The notes below the pieces were generated by a model. It saw nothing but the letters and a program-made list of their open reading frames with translations. It was not told where the DNA came from and made no database searches. A stretch of DNA of 64,000 nt from Babesia bovis T2Bo (Eukaryota; Apicomplexa; Aconoidasida; Piroplasmida; Babesiidae), in the NCBI RefSeq assembly GCF_000165395.2, contig NC_010574.1, positions 1,665,420 through 1,729,419 of the forward strand, written 5' to 3'. Shown here piece by piece: positions 21,417-32,460 of the stretch (position 1 is its first letter; each line of letters starts with the position of its first letter). A program made the translations under genes and the position numbers.

Positions 21417-22727
21417 TTATGTAGAGGCATTGTCGTCCGTGGATGCGTTGGCACCAGGAGCCTCTGGTGCCTCACCAACGGTACTGTCTGTGTTTTCAAC
21501 GGTTTCTGCAGCCCCTCCAGGAGCCTTCTCAGACCCCTGGAGCTTTTTGGAATCACACTTCTTAGTGAACCACTTTTTAGTAGAAGTCATTGAATCCTTG
21601 ACCAGCCCACTACGGAAGCCATAGTATAGAGCACCAACAAATGTAATCAAACCGTACACGACTAGGCAGTAGAACCATGGCTTCCCTGAGATCTCATTGT
21701 CATTAAAGCCTGCCACACCCAACCAGGTCAACATACACAACAAGCTCAGTATTCCACAAGCCAATCGGTCCTTGGCCCAATACTGTGACAGTGGTTCCTT
21801 GAAGTGGATTAACACCAGGAGTAGTATAGTAGCTATATTTACCAGACATGCCAAAGTGTATCTAATATTATGATCGTTGGTTTTACTGTCATGAGCAGAA
21901 ATAATCAGGGTGAGCAACAGCCCTAGGGTAATGCCAGTCATCATGATGAATACTAAGTCACACTCGGACCAAGGTACACAGCAGAGGTTTATCTGATAAG
22001 CACTGATAGAGAGGGCAATGAGAATAATGAAATTTATCGGCATTAGATCTTTTATTGCGATCGTAATCTCCATTAGCGGTTCGATAGGCGATTTACCTCC
22101 TGTCCCAGAGGACGAAAGTTTTAATAAAAGCTTTATGGTATATGCACCGAAACAACCTAATAGCCACAAAGCAGTCAGTATTCCTACAGCATAGAACACG
22201 ATCCTAGGCGTAGTAATACACTTCCCGAAACAATGTTGTTTGGTGGCGCATACAATGAACCCGACTAAAGCGATCAGCTGAAATAATTGCAATATAATTG
22301 TGATAACAGTTGGCATTATCTTTTTTCCATCATCTGATTCAAACCCAAATAAATGAGAATTCTCAACGGTATAAGCAGCAATTAAACTCATCCAAGAGAA
22401 AAGGACCATCCCAAATCCACAACCAAAGAACCAACGCTGGCAGTTGCTGAACGTGGTTTTGAGGTAATGACAATAATATCCTAATATGTATAATCCAGTG
22501 TAGCAGAGTAGAATAAGAGTGCTCAAAGAAGGTTTAGAGATATGGGAATATCCTCCGGGGTTATTCGTTGCCTTCCAGCATATCGAATATACCACTAGTG
22601 CAACAGATAATGCCACTCCTGTGATAAAACATATGATAAACAAAAATCGATAAGAATCTGATTCCAGGAATCCCTCAGCCACATCACCACTAGTGGTAAC
22701 TGCCCCCTCCGCAATGTCAGCATCCAT
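21417..22727 (-). CDS. Multi-transmembrane (mtm-like) protein, internal copy
   Basis: A single open exon of 436 codons starts at the ATG at 22727. About ten hydrophobic spans fill the protein, followed by a hydrophilic Ala/Pro/Thr/Glu-rich tail. Shared blocks with the two copies at 46.5-49.8 kb are ALVGFIVCATKQHCFGKC and ALSISAYQINLCC. In B. bovis a multigene family of multi-transmembrane proteins is known at the infected red cell, with reported links to permeability; family membership here is inferred from these blocks and topology. It lies among housekeeping genes, unlike the other copies, and lacks their terminal LRGPES motif. Confidence 0.72.
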   Translation of the reverse strand: MDADIAEGAVTTSGDVAEGFLESDSYRFLFIICFITGVALSVALVVYSICWKATNNPGGYSHISKPSLSTLILLCYTGLYILGYYCHYLKTTFSNCQRWFFGCGFGMVLFSWMSLIAAYTVENSHLFGFESDDGKKIMPTVITIILQLFQLIALVGFIVCATKQHCFGKCITTPRIVFYAVGILTALWLLGCFGAYTIKLLLKLSSSGTGGKSPIEPLMEITIAIKDLMPINFIILIALSISAYQINLCCVPWSECDLVFIMMTGITLGLLLTLIISAHDSKTNDHNIRYTLACLVNIATILLLVLIHFKEPLSQYWAKDRLACGILSLLCMLTWLGVAGFNDNEISGKPWFYCLVVYGLITFVGALYYGFRSGLVKDSMTSTKKWFTKKCDSKKLQGSEKAPGGAAETVENTDSTVGEAPEAPGANASTDDNAST

Positions 22728-23640
22728 GTTGGCTAAAGAACAGTTATAACGTAAATCATACCACAAATATGCTTCTCTATCGTTGCGATAGTACTTCCCG
22801 AGTTAACAGGGTGTTCTCAATTGCGCAGCATCCACAAAGCATACATCTACCACATCACCTGTTATAAGTCAAAATAAAAACACTTAGAAATGATATTCCA
22901 ATGCTAAAAACACTATTGTATAACAGTTATCATGGCTTATTATGGTATTAAAGTGCTCTGGAAGCCTAACTCTGACAATCTGTCAGGAAGCCTTACCAGC
23001 GGGTGGAACCAAGTATGGTGATGAAATAACAGAGTATACGAACATCTAAATTACGCTAAATCAACCACTATTCCCCACACTATCAAAAGAATGTAAATGA
23101 TTAATAAAGCTGTAGTTTCAAGCAAGCGTTGATATAAAGCTGCCACCCTGTTGATCGGGTGACTGCTGGAGGTTGCCAAGAAGTCCTCAAGACCATTAGT
23201 GCATCATATCACGTTTAATATAACGTATATACTTATATGCATCATTTTAGAGCACCCAGTACACGGACTACTTAAATCCCCAAAACAGGTCATCCCATGG
23301 TCGGTGGATCACAACAGAAGTATCACCTCTTTAAGTATAGATGTTGCAAATCGCAATACCTATAAGATACTCTGAACAAGAGCAATCATAGATCACTTTG
23401 TGATAACAATTGGAACCCGTTATCGAAGATACCTGCTAACCTAGTACCTCGGGTTTGTGATGGTACCATGTAATGCATACTTGATACGATAAGACGCAAC
23501 TTGACGTGTAAACCGATAGAAATAACAACATGTCTACCACAATGATCATACAAAAGCCAGCTGTTCTTCCGGCAAAAAACCTCATGAATATCAACCACAT
23601 CTTGACAAATCAAATTGACTTTCCCAACGCTAGCACATTA
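22728..23640. other. 913-bp intergenic region
   Basis: This gap lies upstream of the internal mtm-like gene and downstream of SPF27, on the same strand. It has no convincing coding frame; short ORFs are scattered and without hydrophobic or conserved pattern. I looked for tRNA, snRNA and SRP RNA signatures and saw none. Confidence 0.4.
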
Positions 23641-24406
23641 TCATCCAGTAGATAAAGCTACTCCATTCTGCAACCGCTCTATAGCTACCAACAACTCACG
23701 ATTCCTGTGCACAGGGATGAATTAGATACAAATAAAAACCTACTTCTTTTGATAATCATCATACTCCTGCGATAACGAACGTATACGACTAGCCCATTCA
23801 ATGTTAGATAGTTTTCGAGCCTTGTTCATTGCTTCAATGGCACATTCCAGCCGAGATTGCTCTGTACTCATCCTGAAAGTCAATGAATACTAGCATAAAT
23901 AGTCTGAACATACCTTTGTTTTAGATCAGTCAAATCATCCAAATGACGCAACCAAACCGATTCCTTATAACGATCCATAAGCTCAAGGTTCAACAAAGCC
24001 CCTTGGGCATATTCACTCAATACTGAAATATGCCCCTTCCTTTCGTCAATGTCATCTAAATGGCTAAAACCAGAATATTTCTCTAGATCCAGAGCCTGGA
24101 TATGCTCGCCTATATTGCAAAATAGCACTAAACTTAAAACAACATACCCCTAGCACAGTGATCCACAGCTTCATGATACATATGACCTGATGATGAGCAG
24201 TCGGGAACTGCTCCCAGTGGTTCTATGTATTTATTCAATACATCTGACTCATGGCCATTGCACTCATCAAGAATCCTGCGCTTCTCCTCGCACACTAACT
24301 CGCGGATCCTAGATTCTAACTCCACAGGCACAGCATCCACAAACAGAAGACTGTCAACAAGCGAGTGGTATTTGTTATTTGTGTGTAAACCTTTATCGAA
24401 ATCCAT
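23641..24406 (-). CDS. SPF27/BCAS2-like pre-mRNA splicing factor
   Basis: Four exons joined by introns of about 38, 41 and 38 nt encode roughly 216 residues. The N-terminus holds VDSLLFVDAVPVELESRIRE then EEKRR, which resembles the conserved DxLPYxD...E block of SPF27, and the rest is helical, ending ERLQNGVALSTG after a coiled-coil stretch (RSLSQEYDDYQKKNRELL). SPF27 is a core member of the PRP19 complex and is needed to activate the spliceosome. The mini-intron-rich genome makes such a gene expected. The motif is somewhat divergent, so a different small coiled-coil protein is possible. Confidence 0.62.
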
Positions 24407-24558
24407 ATTTATCCCTAGGAAGGATCCATATTAATATGGACTGGAACAAATGAACCCAAGGAGGGTTACTATGTTGATGGGCGCTGTAGTACATACATAG
24501 ACAGAGACATTAACAAACACACAAATGCTGTACACATCGAGACTAATTATACTCTAAC
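24407..24558. promoter_or_regulatory. Divergent promoter region, SPF27-like and CDPK-like genes
   Basis: This 152-bp spacer separates the two divergent starts, so both promoters must lie here or within the adjacent 5' exons. A short palindromic stretch, GGATCCATATTAATATGGA, is visible near 24422-24440. No known motif is assigned. Confidence 0.35.
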
Positions 24559-26301
24559 ATGGGAAATTGCTGCTCACATGGCAGTGTTATCCCGAAAGAG
24601 CATAGACAACACCAAAGTAACAGAGGTGTTGATAGGAAAGGGGATGATGATGCTATATCTCCTAGTAAATTACATCACATACCGAAAATATGCGATGCAT
24701 TCGTTTGTCGTTTAGGACGCTTAGTCAAGATTATCAATCTACCATCTAATAAAACAAATAATGACATAGAATCGGATCATAAAGGCCAATCATTAGAGAA
24801 CAATGATTGGGAAGCAGAACAATTGAATAGTTGTGTTGACCATGAGTCTCTAACAGAGGAATCTAATGACAGTATATACGAAAACAATAGGATCCATGTA
24901 AACCCTGGACTACGAGATATGATGTTAACCAGAGACCTTTGGCGATCTAGGATAGTCACATGGACAAATATAACAGAGAATTATAGTGTCATATCGGATG
25001 CAATTGGTGTTGGAGTGGGTGGGTCAGTGCATCAAGCTGTTGATAAAAAGTCACACCGAACATTTGCATTAAAAACACTCAAGACAGATTTTAAATTCAG
25101 GAAAAGATTGATCAGTACATATAATGAAATCGCAATATACACGCAACTAGACCACCCAAATATAGCATTCTTACACGAAGTATATGAAGAACCGGGGTCG
25201 TGCCATCTACTCATGGAGCATTGCAATGGTGGAGAATTATACGATCGACTGGAAAAGTATAAACGATTTGCCGAAGGATATGCTAAATCAGTAACCGTAC
25301 AGATGTTGTTGGCCATTAACTACCTGCATAACAACGGCATATGCCACAGAGACCTAAAGTTGGAAAACTGGGTTTTTGCCACGCAAGACATGGGAGCATT
25401 ACTAAAAATGATTGATTTTGGATTCTCAAGACTCTATGAAGATGGAGTGCCAATGGCAGGAACACATGGGACTGTTTATTATGTAGATCCAGAAGTAATA
25501 GATGGCTCCTATAGCGAAAAGTGTGATGTATGGAGTACAGGTGTTATCGTTTATATGTTGCTTTCAGGATCACCACCGTTCAATGGAGAAGGTGACAAGG
25601 AAATATTATGGAAGATAAAGAAAGGACAACTCCGATTTGAAGGGGTCAGATGGGTGAAAATAACAGATGAAGCAAAAGATTTCATAACATACCTGCTAAA
25701 CAGAGACAGTTCAAAACGTGCTTCTGCTATAGAAGCGCTGAAACATCCGTGGCTAAATGAAGAGTTGCAGAGATTCGATGATACGGTCCTGACAAAAGAG
25801 ATCGTTGACCATATAATTGAGTTCAGTAACAAACCAGCATTCTACAGAGCGTTGCTGGCATTATGTGTCATGGAGACTGATAGGAAAATACACCCTAACG
25901 CATATCGACTCTTCTTTGCCATAAATAAGTCACTCAGTGGCACCATTTCACTAGAGGAGTTTGCCGAAGCAGTGCGACGGTTCAGGACTATCGATGACGA
26001 AGACATAGACAGAATATTTGACACTATCGCTTTCAGAGGAACACCTACCATGCATTATACTGAATTTGTCACCTCAGTATACGGATATTATTCGGATATA
26101 GATTTACAAGCGGTAACAAGGATATACCACAAAATGGAATCCTTGGGAAATGGACGTTTCGATGTTACAGCTTTAAGAGCCTGTATGGGAAAGGAATTTA
26201 ACTCTGTGCCAATAGAAACAATGATTGCAGAAGTAGATATCAACAATAATGGCGTTATAGAACTTGCGGAACTACAAAAGTGCCTTTTAAGCGTACATTA
26301 G
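24559..26301 (+). CDS. Calcium-dependent protein kinase-like, with degenerate EF-hands
   Basis: A single exon of 580 codons begins MGNCCSHGS, a myristoylation signal with neighbouring Cys for palmitoylation, predicting membrane attachment. The kinase has a glycine loop (IGVGVGGSV near residue 147), the catalytic Lys in FALKTLK, CHRDLKLEN near 262 and the DFG of MIDFGFSRL near 285; the residue after LL in HLLMEHC is Met, so the gatekeeper is bulky. Of four EF-hand positions only the last (DINNNGVIELAE) is fully canonical; the first begins with Asn and the middle two lack the acidic ligands. Apicomplexan CDPKs control egress, motility and gametogenesis. It ends 19 nt before the next gene. Confidence 0.9.
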   Translation: MGNCCSHGSVIPKEHRQHQSNRGVDRKGDDDAISPSKLHHIPKICDAFVCRLGRLVKIINLPSNKTNNDIESDHKGQSLENNDWEAEQLNSCVDHESLTEESNDSIYENNRIHVNPGLRDMMLTRDLWRSRIVTWTNITENYSVISDAIGVGVGGSVHQAVDKKSHRTFALKTLKTDFKFRKRLISTYNEIAIYTQLDHPNIAFLHEVYEEPGSCHLLMEHCNGGELYDRLEKYKRFAEGYAKSVTVQMLLAINYLHNNGICHRDLKLENWVFATQDMGALLKMIDFGFSRLYEDGVPMAGTHGTVYYVDPEVIDGSYSEKCDVWSTGVIVYMLLSGSPPFNGEGDKEILWKIKKGQLRFEGVRWVKITDEAKDFITYLLNRDSSKRASAIEALKHPWLNEELQRFDDTVLTKEIVDHIIEFSNKPAFYRALLALCVMETDRKIHPNAYRLFFAINKSLSGTISLEEFAEAVRRFRTIDDEDIDRIFDTIAFRGTPTMHYTEFVTSVYGYYSDIDLQAVTRIYHKMESLGNGRFDVTALRACMGKEFNSVPIETMIAEVDINNNGVIELAELQKCLLSVH

Positions 26302-26320
26302 TGTGTACGCACGGTGCGCC

Positions 26321-27718
26321 ATGAAAGGGTCATGTTTACCCAAAGAATTATGTTATGGTGAATGTGTTATTAACAAGAAGATGGGAACTGTTGATGACAC
26401 CTCTAAACACCGAGATGAGACCACAAAATGCTGTCCCTTACACACTACACGGGATATGAACAATGGAAACAATAGTGATGATGCATACCTTTTTGAAAAA
26501 GCAACGGATTCCAATGTACAGACTATTGAAAATACGATAGACAAATTGATGGACGAACGGAACATGGCCAACGTACTAGAAGATGGGATTATTCAAAGTA
26601 CCATGGAAAATACAAAGGAACAAAATTTCATATTAACAAAATACGCTGGGTCGTTACGACCCGTGGAAGATCAAACTGTAGTTTCATATAATAACCATGA
26701 TATCGATAGCCAACTCGTTTTGTCTTTCGACCAAGAAACTGCCATGGCATCAAATGAATGGCTGGCAGCATGGAGCCTCAATAGTCTCATGGACTCTTCG
26801 CAAAATATATCCAAACCCAAACAGTCCACAACGACTACAGGAACACAAAGTGCCGTAAAAATAATAGATTATAAACTAGAGCGTTCCGAACGTATAATTA
26901 ATGTACTTAAAATGCAGCTTGCAGAACGTGATGAGATCATAGCCAGAATGGTAAAACATGTTGATATGCTGGAAGAATGGAAGTCTGAACTTGATAGAGG
27001 ACAACGGGCACTAGCTATAGAGCAGAACCATGAACTAGGGGCAACCATAAATGTAATACAAGAAAAGTATGAACACTCACAAATGGAGTGCATCACCCTA
27101 AATAACAAACTATTAGAAATGGAACGAACTCAAATGCAGAAAGATGATGAAATAAAACAACATATGCAAGAATGTGAGTCATATAAATCACGCATAGCCC
27201 AACTGGAAATGCAACTTGAAGCCACAACTGCAGAGAGGCAGTCATTTTCCATATCCATGCAGAAGCTAAAACAAACGTTTGATGAAAAACTAATGGAAAC
27301 TAAAGTTGCCCTAGATAAAGAATACCAGAAACAAATTGTGTACTTGATTGGCCAAATTGATGCATTAAAGAAACAAATAATCCAGAAGGATTCAGACATT
27401 GAACAGAAGAATAGCCACCTGTGTAAGATGGAAAAGCAGTGCAATGCACTGTCAGCTCAAATCGACGGGTATAAATCAACCATTCGTGACCAAGAAATGG
27501 AAATACGCACAATGCGGGATACAATGTTAGACATGGAAGAACAAATATTTAAAAATGAACAAAATGCATCAGCACGGATATCAGCTGCACTGGCAGTACT
27601 AGAAGGCACAAGAAATGACAATGTCGAGTTGAAAAACAAAAACAAGATTTTACAAAAGGAACTAGATAAGTGCAGGATCCAGCTTTCCACTATCAGTGCT
27701 AGGGACGCAGACAGGTAG
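26321..27718 (+). CDS. Long coiled-coil protein, unknown
   Basis: One exon of about 465 codons from the ATG at 26321; an earlier GTG at 26303 would only be a non-ATG start. The first 180 residues are Cys-containing and unstructured (KELCYGECVINKK, CCPLH), and from about residue 190 to the end the protein is an almost continuous coiled coil with heptads such as ERSERIINVLKMQLAERDE. Such proteins often act as scaffolds in spindle, centrosome or inner-membrane structures, but nothing specific can be named. The gene begins 19 nt after the CDPK-like stop on the same strand. Confidence 0.75.
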   Translation: MKGSCLPKELCYGECVINKKMGTVDDTSKHRDETTKCCPLHTTRDMNNGNNSDDAYLFEKATDSNVQTIENTIDKLMDERNMANVLEDGIIQSTMENTKEQNFILTKYAGSLRPVEDQTVVSYNNHDIDSQLVLSFDQETAMASNEWLAAWSLNSLMDSSQNISKPKQSTTTTGTQSAVKIIDYKLERSERIINVLKMQLAERDEIIARMVKHVDMLEEWKSELDRGQRALAIEQNHELGATINVIQEKYEHSQMECITLNNKLLEMERTQMQKDDEIKQHMQECESYKSRIAQLEMQLEATTAERQSFSISMQKLKQTFDEKLMETKVALDKEYQKQIVYLIGQIDALKKQIIQKDSDIEQKNSHLCKMEKQCNALSAQIDGYKSTIRDQEMEIRTMRDTMLDMEEQIFKNEQNASARISAALAVLEGTRNDNVELKNKNKILQKELDKCRIQLSTISARDADR

Positions 27719-28019
27719 TACAAATAACTCACTATAGCACACATGGCATTATACACCGCTCGTATAATAATGTTAAACCGCATAAAACATGTTTCCAAGC
27801 CTAAGATATTCATGTTTACCAAGATGTATCGCTGATTGGTGTCATACTCACCTCCGGATAGTAGTAAGTGGACAGCAGAAACGTCCACAATCTAGAAGCG
27901 CAATACACAGGCGCAAGTATAACCAATTGCTGGTGGCACACCTAACCATCACATGACTGTGCTTTTATCGTAATAGGTACTAACAAATGATTTTAAAATA
28001 ACTTGTTTCTATACAATAA
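27719..28019. other. Convergent intergenic spacer
   Basis: A 301-bp region between two convergent stop codons. It would carry both 3' UTRs. AT-rich, with no coding pattern or repeat recognised. Confidence 0.4.
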
Positions 28020-29165
28020 CTATAGCGATAACCTAACGGTGTCCAATACGGGGTTCGTTATAGACTCCTCTCCACTATGCTGGAACGTCCGTTCAATCAA
28101 ACTCCAAAGATATTTACTAGTGGCAGGTAAGTCCATTTCACTTGTCTTCACGGTGACTAAGTCCCAAGTTTGTGTACTACGGTCCTCCGGCTCATTGAGA
28201 AGAGCAAATTGGACCTCCTTATCATTAGCACTAACAACAGTAATGTTAAGCGATGACGTCAAAAATTCATACAGCAGCCTAGAGATACATACAACATAAC
28301 AATAAACAGGCATACCTGTCCCTTTCTTCAGCGTCAGCATCAGACGCTTTTTCGATCGTTGCGATGTCAGACAGTAACTTTTCCTGGTGTCGGGAACTCT
28401 CCTCGTCTAGTATAGATTCTTCATAAGCATAACTTAAAGCAAAAGCTTCCTCAATCAAAGAGCTAGCTTGCTGGGCCTGTAGCATAGAACTTTCATCGTT
28501 AACTACACATAAATGAGTGCATACAGCTAACGACATACCGTTGTTGTATGAACTCTCGATCTCATCTAGCTCCGCAGTCAGCTTGCGATGTTCTGCTTCG
28601 GCTTCCTCTAGTTCTTTCTTGAGACCTATGTATGTATCAGCATTGATCAAAACAGTTCTCTTGAAAAGAGACACCCGAGAAATCAGTTGTATATAACTTA
28701 TTACATATTGACCGGAAAAAAACAATTACACTAAACCAAAACACAGTTATAAAGGCACGCATATGTTTCAACATGTAACGATATGAGTATACTAGATTAA
28801 CATCAAGGTGGTACAGAGAATTATGACGCAATGGCTACAATGAATTACGTATAAAATATATTCATATACACATCCAGGTAATTCTACCACAATAAAGTGG
28901 CTCGGAATATAAATGTGTATAAGAACCAACCGTCTACGGAAGCATTGGCAGCGCGTAGTTCATCATCAAATACTTGACATAAGAATTGATGGACCCGTTC
29001 AAACTCATTGACCAATGACCATTCCTGAATATCATCCCGTATAAACGCACATAGTGCATCTACAGATGTAGACAACCGAGATTTTAACGTGAAGTTGTCG
29101 TCTAGGCTCTTGATGTCGAAACGAAGTTCAGACAGGGCTTCTAGTTGAGCCTCAACATCAGGCAT
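28020..29165 (-). CDS. Coiled-coil protein with a small C-terminal globular domain; kinetochore SPC24/25-like possible
   Basis: Several exons can be joined: a first exon from the ATG at 29165 (VEAQLEALSELRFDIKSLDD), a coiled-coil exon (YIGLKKELEEAEAEHRKL), a junction by a 36-nt intron into ESSMLQAQQASS, and a last exon after a 38-nt intron. The last exon ends in a strand-rich block (LNITVVSANDKEVQFALL) and a helix (YLWSLIERTFQHSGE). This coil-then-small-globular-domain layout is like SPC24/SPC25 of the NDC80 kinetochore complex, but motifs are weak. The intron between the first and second exons (about 28.70-28.93 kb) is long and uncertain, so two genes cannot be excluded. Confidence 0.5.
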
Positions 29166-29382
29166 TATGAGCCAATTAATAAATGTATATTTAATCTATA
29201 ATTACAAACATAATGATTATGTGTCGCAGTTGGGGGATGATATAACTATAACTCCATGCACAACGCGGCGCTACAGGGAACATACGACATTAATGTAATG
29301 TGAAGAAAATAATATTTTAAATCGTAACATATATTTTTATCATGGCTCCTAACACCTCAGATGCATTTTAGATATTAATTGC
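29166..29382. promoter_or_regulatory. Divergent intergenic region
   Basis: A 217-bp AT-rich spacer between divergent starts at 29165 and 29383. It should hold both promoters. No motif recognised. Confidence 0.3.
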
Positions 29383-31049
29383 ATGAACAAAATGGTTCAT
29401 ATGACTGAACTGTGCTGTAACGGAAGCGAGGCTGGAAATAAGTCATCCAGTACTTCTGCAGATAACCAAAATCGGGATACGGACACATCGCAACAAGATG
29501 AATCGAGCTCTATATTTTCCATTTTTGATATATTTGGGTTTGGTAAAAAACCCTTGGTGGCACACCCAGCTACATACAACATGGTACCTACTATGCCACA
29601 ATGCCATTGCGCACGTATCAAGTTAAAACCCGTTACGGTCACTACTCCACCAACTAACAAGGGTGAATCGCAGAGTGTAGTAAAACGTGTAAAGGTCGAA
29701 AAATGTGCTAGATTCAATTATTGGTGGCTGAAGTGTTGCCAGTCAGCCATGTTGAGGAAACCAGGTGTATATTGGAATCTAGTGGAATATCTCGATGAAA
29801 AAGTAACCATAGATGGTGTTAAAATGACAGTGGCTGATATAGTACTAGGACAGAAAACAACAACAGCTATCATGCTGGACATTCGAAGAACATACCCATC
29901 GCTTAGGTTCTATACCAGATATGGTAGGATAATGTTGAGAAGGATACTCTTGGCATATGCCTTCTTTGATCCAGAAGTAGGATATGTGCAAGGACTAAAC
30001 TTTATAGTAGCCAATCTGTTATGGCACAGCACAGAAGAACAGGCTTTCTGGTCGTTTTTGTCAATGATGTACATGTACGACTGCAGGTGCATGTTTCTCC
30101 AGGGTCTGCCTGGAGTGTTTAAAAGATGCGACATCATTGAAAAGTGTATGCAAGACCACGTTCCCAAATTAACGGAACACCTGAGAAACGTCGGGGTCCA
30201 TATACCAATGATCGCATCAGACTGGTTAATGACACTGTGCGCCAACTCAATCCCAATTAAACCCTTGGTACGTACTGTATAAGTTCTGATCATGTTGTTT
30301 TTAGGCACGATTGTGGGACTCGTTTTTCGCCGAGGGATGGATTGTTATTTTCAGATTTGTTCTATGTAGATTAAAGCAATTCGAACCATATCTACTCACT
30401 ATAAACGATGTGGCAGATATTATGAAAGTCATAAAATATGGACACGCACAAAAGGCAGAAAGCTGGAATTTTATAGAGCTAATACCAGGTATTTCAACTC
30501 TACTAACGAGTTAGTCAATACTCTTTAGGCTTCGGGCAAACATTGGAGAACAAGGGGGTGAAATTAGTGGAGGATGCATACTATTCAAATTGTGAAAACC
30601 TTACAAACGATCCCAATAAGAACAGCAATGACAAAGATTGGATGGATATTGTAATGGCCTCAATGAAATTCGATGTTTCGGTAGAGCTGATCGATAAACT
30701 GGAGTTGCAATCTAACGAGGACGTATACTATGAATGTGCAAATTCACACAAACTGTTCCCAAATGAGGAAATAGATTGCAAAAGTGAAGGTTTGGTATCT
30801 AGGTCCAGTTCTGATAATGAAGAAAGTAGTATGATGTTATACAGAGATGCACAACCATCGGAAGATAACAGCCCATTACCTCCACATATCGCTAATGATA
30901 AATCAGCATACGACACCTTGCGCGCTCACAATCTTGGTGATGTAGCTGAAAAGCTGCAGAGTCTTGCAGAAACTATCCGGAAACAACTTGCGGATATCGG
31001 TATTGCCAACCCTTATATGTTACATCTCAAGGCACTCAGAGATGAGTGA
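29383..31049 (+). CDS. TBC-domain Rab GTPase-activating protein
   Basis: Three exons joined by introns of 37 nt and about 41 nt. The TBC domain shows the arginine finger in IMLDIRRTYPSLRFY (IxxDxxR) and the glutamine finger in VGYVQGLNFIVANLLW (YxQ), followed by HIPMIASDWLMTLCANSIP and LWDSFFAEGWIVIFRFVL. These two fingers speed GTP hydrolysis by Rab proteins and both are intact, so the enzyme should be active. The N-terminus is Ser/Thr-rich, and the C-terminal tail after the last intron is acidic and unordered. The target Rab cannot be named. Confidence 0.9.
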
Positions 31050-31170
31050 TCTTGCTTATATTAATCTATTTAGCCACGTTCTACATCCATTTTGTAGTTG
31101 TGTATATAACAACCATGAGGCACCTTATATGCCTATTAGGGCATTTTACTCTCCTAGTGGTATAATAAAA

Positions 31171-31770
31171 TCACGAGTTATCACCCACACGATGGAAGCC
31201 CAAGTTGGCCAGTACTTTCACTATTTCGTCCCAAACGGCTTCCTTTGTGCCAGCAGCGTTCAACACCGTGCATTTGCCCGCCATAATCAACGAATGAATA
31301 ATAGGCATAGTGTCATCGTAGTATACCTTCATGCGATTTTCAATTGCAGCGGTCGCATTGTCCGTGCGTGCGCATTCATTGATGCGAGCAATAATGCGCT
31401 CACGACAGACTTCCATGGGACAGTCAAAAGATAACATGTGAACTAACTCAGTGTTATGCGCCATGCGCAACGCCCAACCTTTAACGTTATCCGCGTTGCG
31501 AGGGAAACCATCAATTATCACAATCTCACGACCCCAACCATATGACTCCATCTTCTTCAACAAAAGCTCTATTGTTATCTCAACCGGTATCACCTTGCCG
31601 GCGTCAATGTAACTACGGATTAGCTGTTGGTTCTTAGAGTTGGGGTTTGCCATTTCTTCACGAAGGCACTCTCCAGCTGATATGTGTTTAAAACCAAAAG
31701 CGCGTACCATACGCTCCGACATCGTACTTTTTCCGGAGCCAGGAGGACCGGCAACAGTTATCTGAATCAT
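31171..31770 (-). CDS. UMP/CMP-type nucleoside monophosphate kinase
   Basis: A single exon of 199 codons encodes a short adenylate-kinase-fold enzyme. It has the P-loop GPPGSGKSTMSERM, the NMP-binding HISAGECLREEM, IDGFPRNADN with the IDGFPR block typical of UMP/CMP kinases, and RTDNATAAIENRM in the lid arginine region. Members phosphorylate UMP and CMP, or AMP, with ATP. The short lid and IDGFPRN favour UMP-CMP kinase over a long-lid adenylate kinase. It is convergent with the TBC gene 121 bp away. Confidence 0.85.
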   Translation of the reverse strand: MIQITVAGPPGSGKSTMSERMVRAFGFKHISAGECLREEMANPNSKNQQLIRSYIDAGKVIPVEITIELLLKKMESYGWGREIVIIDGFPRNADNVKGWALRMAHNTELVHMLSFDCPMEVCRERIIARINECARTDNATAAIENRMKVYYDDTMPIIHSLIMAGKCTVLNAAGTKEAVWDEIVKVLANLGFHRVGDNS

Positions 31771-32148
31771 TATTAAACAGTATACACATCAACGTACGAT
31801 CTTTTGTCTAATGGATGCCATCGTTAATTCCCGTACTATATAAAAGCACCAGCTGAATATGGTTGTGTGTATCCTTAAAATACAGTGATACGAGGCACAG
31901 AAGAATAAGGTGGAGCGAAATATTAGACTGAACTCAATAACACCTATATGGGGAAGCTGTAGAAAAAATAACAGTTAAAACGCCAAAGAAGCATCAAATA
32001 AATGCTCACAACTGTTACACATATATAAGTTGTAGCAGCGATGCGCTATAATAGGAGAATCACGCAGTTTGTGCGATAGAATATCCACATCAGTGTCGTA
32101 CAACGCTAGCAAGGAAAAAGCATATTACACATACATAACCATTACGAT
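31771..32148. promoter_or_regulatory. Divergent intergenic region
   Basis: A 378-bp spacer between divergent starts of the nucleotide kinase and the TRIAP1/Mdm35 gene. AT-rich, with no recognised motif or RNA. Confidence 0.3.
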
Positions 32149-32460
32149 ATGAGTACCTCAGAAGGTATAGTGGATGAACGTGAATCATCTGAAACGGTGT
32201 GTATTATTACGATATATTTATATTCGATAGGAACCTTGCCATGAAACTAAAGCAACATACCAAAAATGCTTTAACGCATGGATAAGAAATGACTTTCTTA
32301 AGGGAAATATGGAAGATAAATGTAGACCGCAATTGTTAGAATATAGAGCATGTATAAAGGTTGGTTTGTAGGTAATATCTCAAATGAGCTTCAGCAATAT
32401 TTCACCAACAGGAAGGAAGTAGAAGTGCTTAAGTGTATTGAGCAATATGAGAAACAATGA
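32149..32460 (+). CDS. TRIAP1/Mdm35-like twin-CX9C protein
   Basis: This gene is too broken by introns to stand out as an ORF. From the ATG at 32149, exon 1 (SEGIVDERESSET) joins across a 34-nt intron to EPCHETKATYQKCFNAWIR, NDFLKGN and DKCRPQLLEYRACIK, giving two CX9C pairs; a later intron of about 44 nt leads to the last exon ending CIEQYEKQ at 32458-32460. The CFxxW...FLKG block is shared by TRIAP1/Mdm35, intermembrane-space chaperones of PRELI/Ups lipid-transfer proteins. Such proteins are oxidised by the ERV1 relay, and an ERV1 gene lies at 11.1-11.6 kb. The stop TGA shares ATGA with the next start. Confidence 0.82.

Noticed and set aside
26281..26330. Fusing the CDPK-like kinase with the coiled-coil protein by an intron
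   Set aside because: No donor/acceptor pair in the 19-nt gap or adjacent codons keeps the frame, so two genes are retained.
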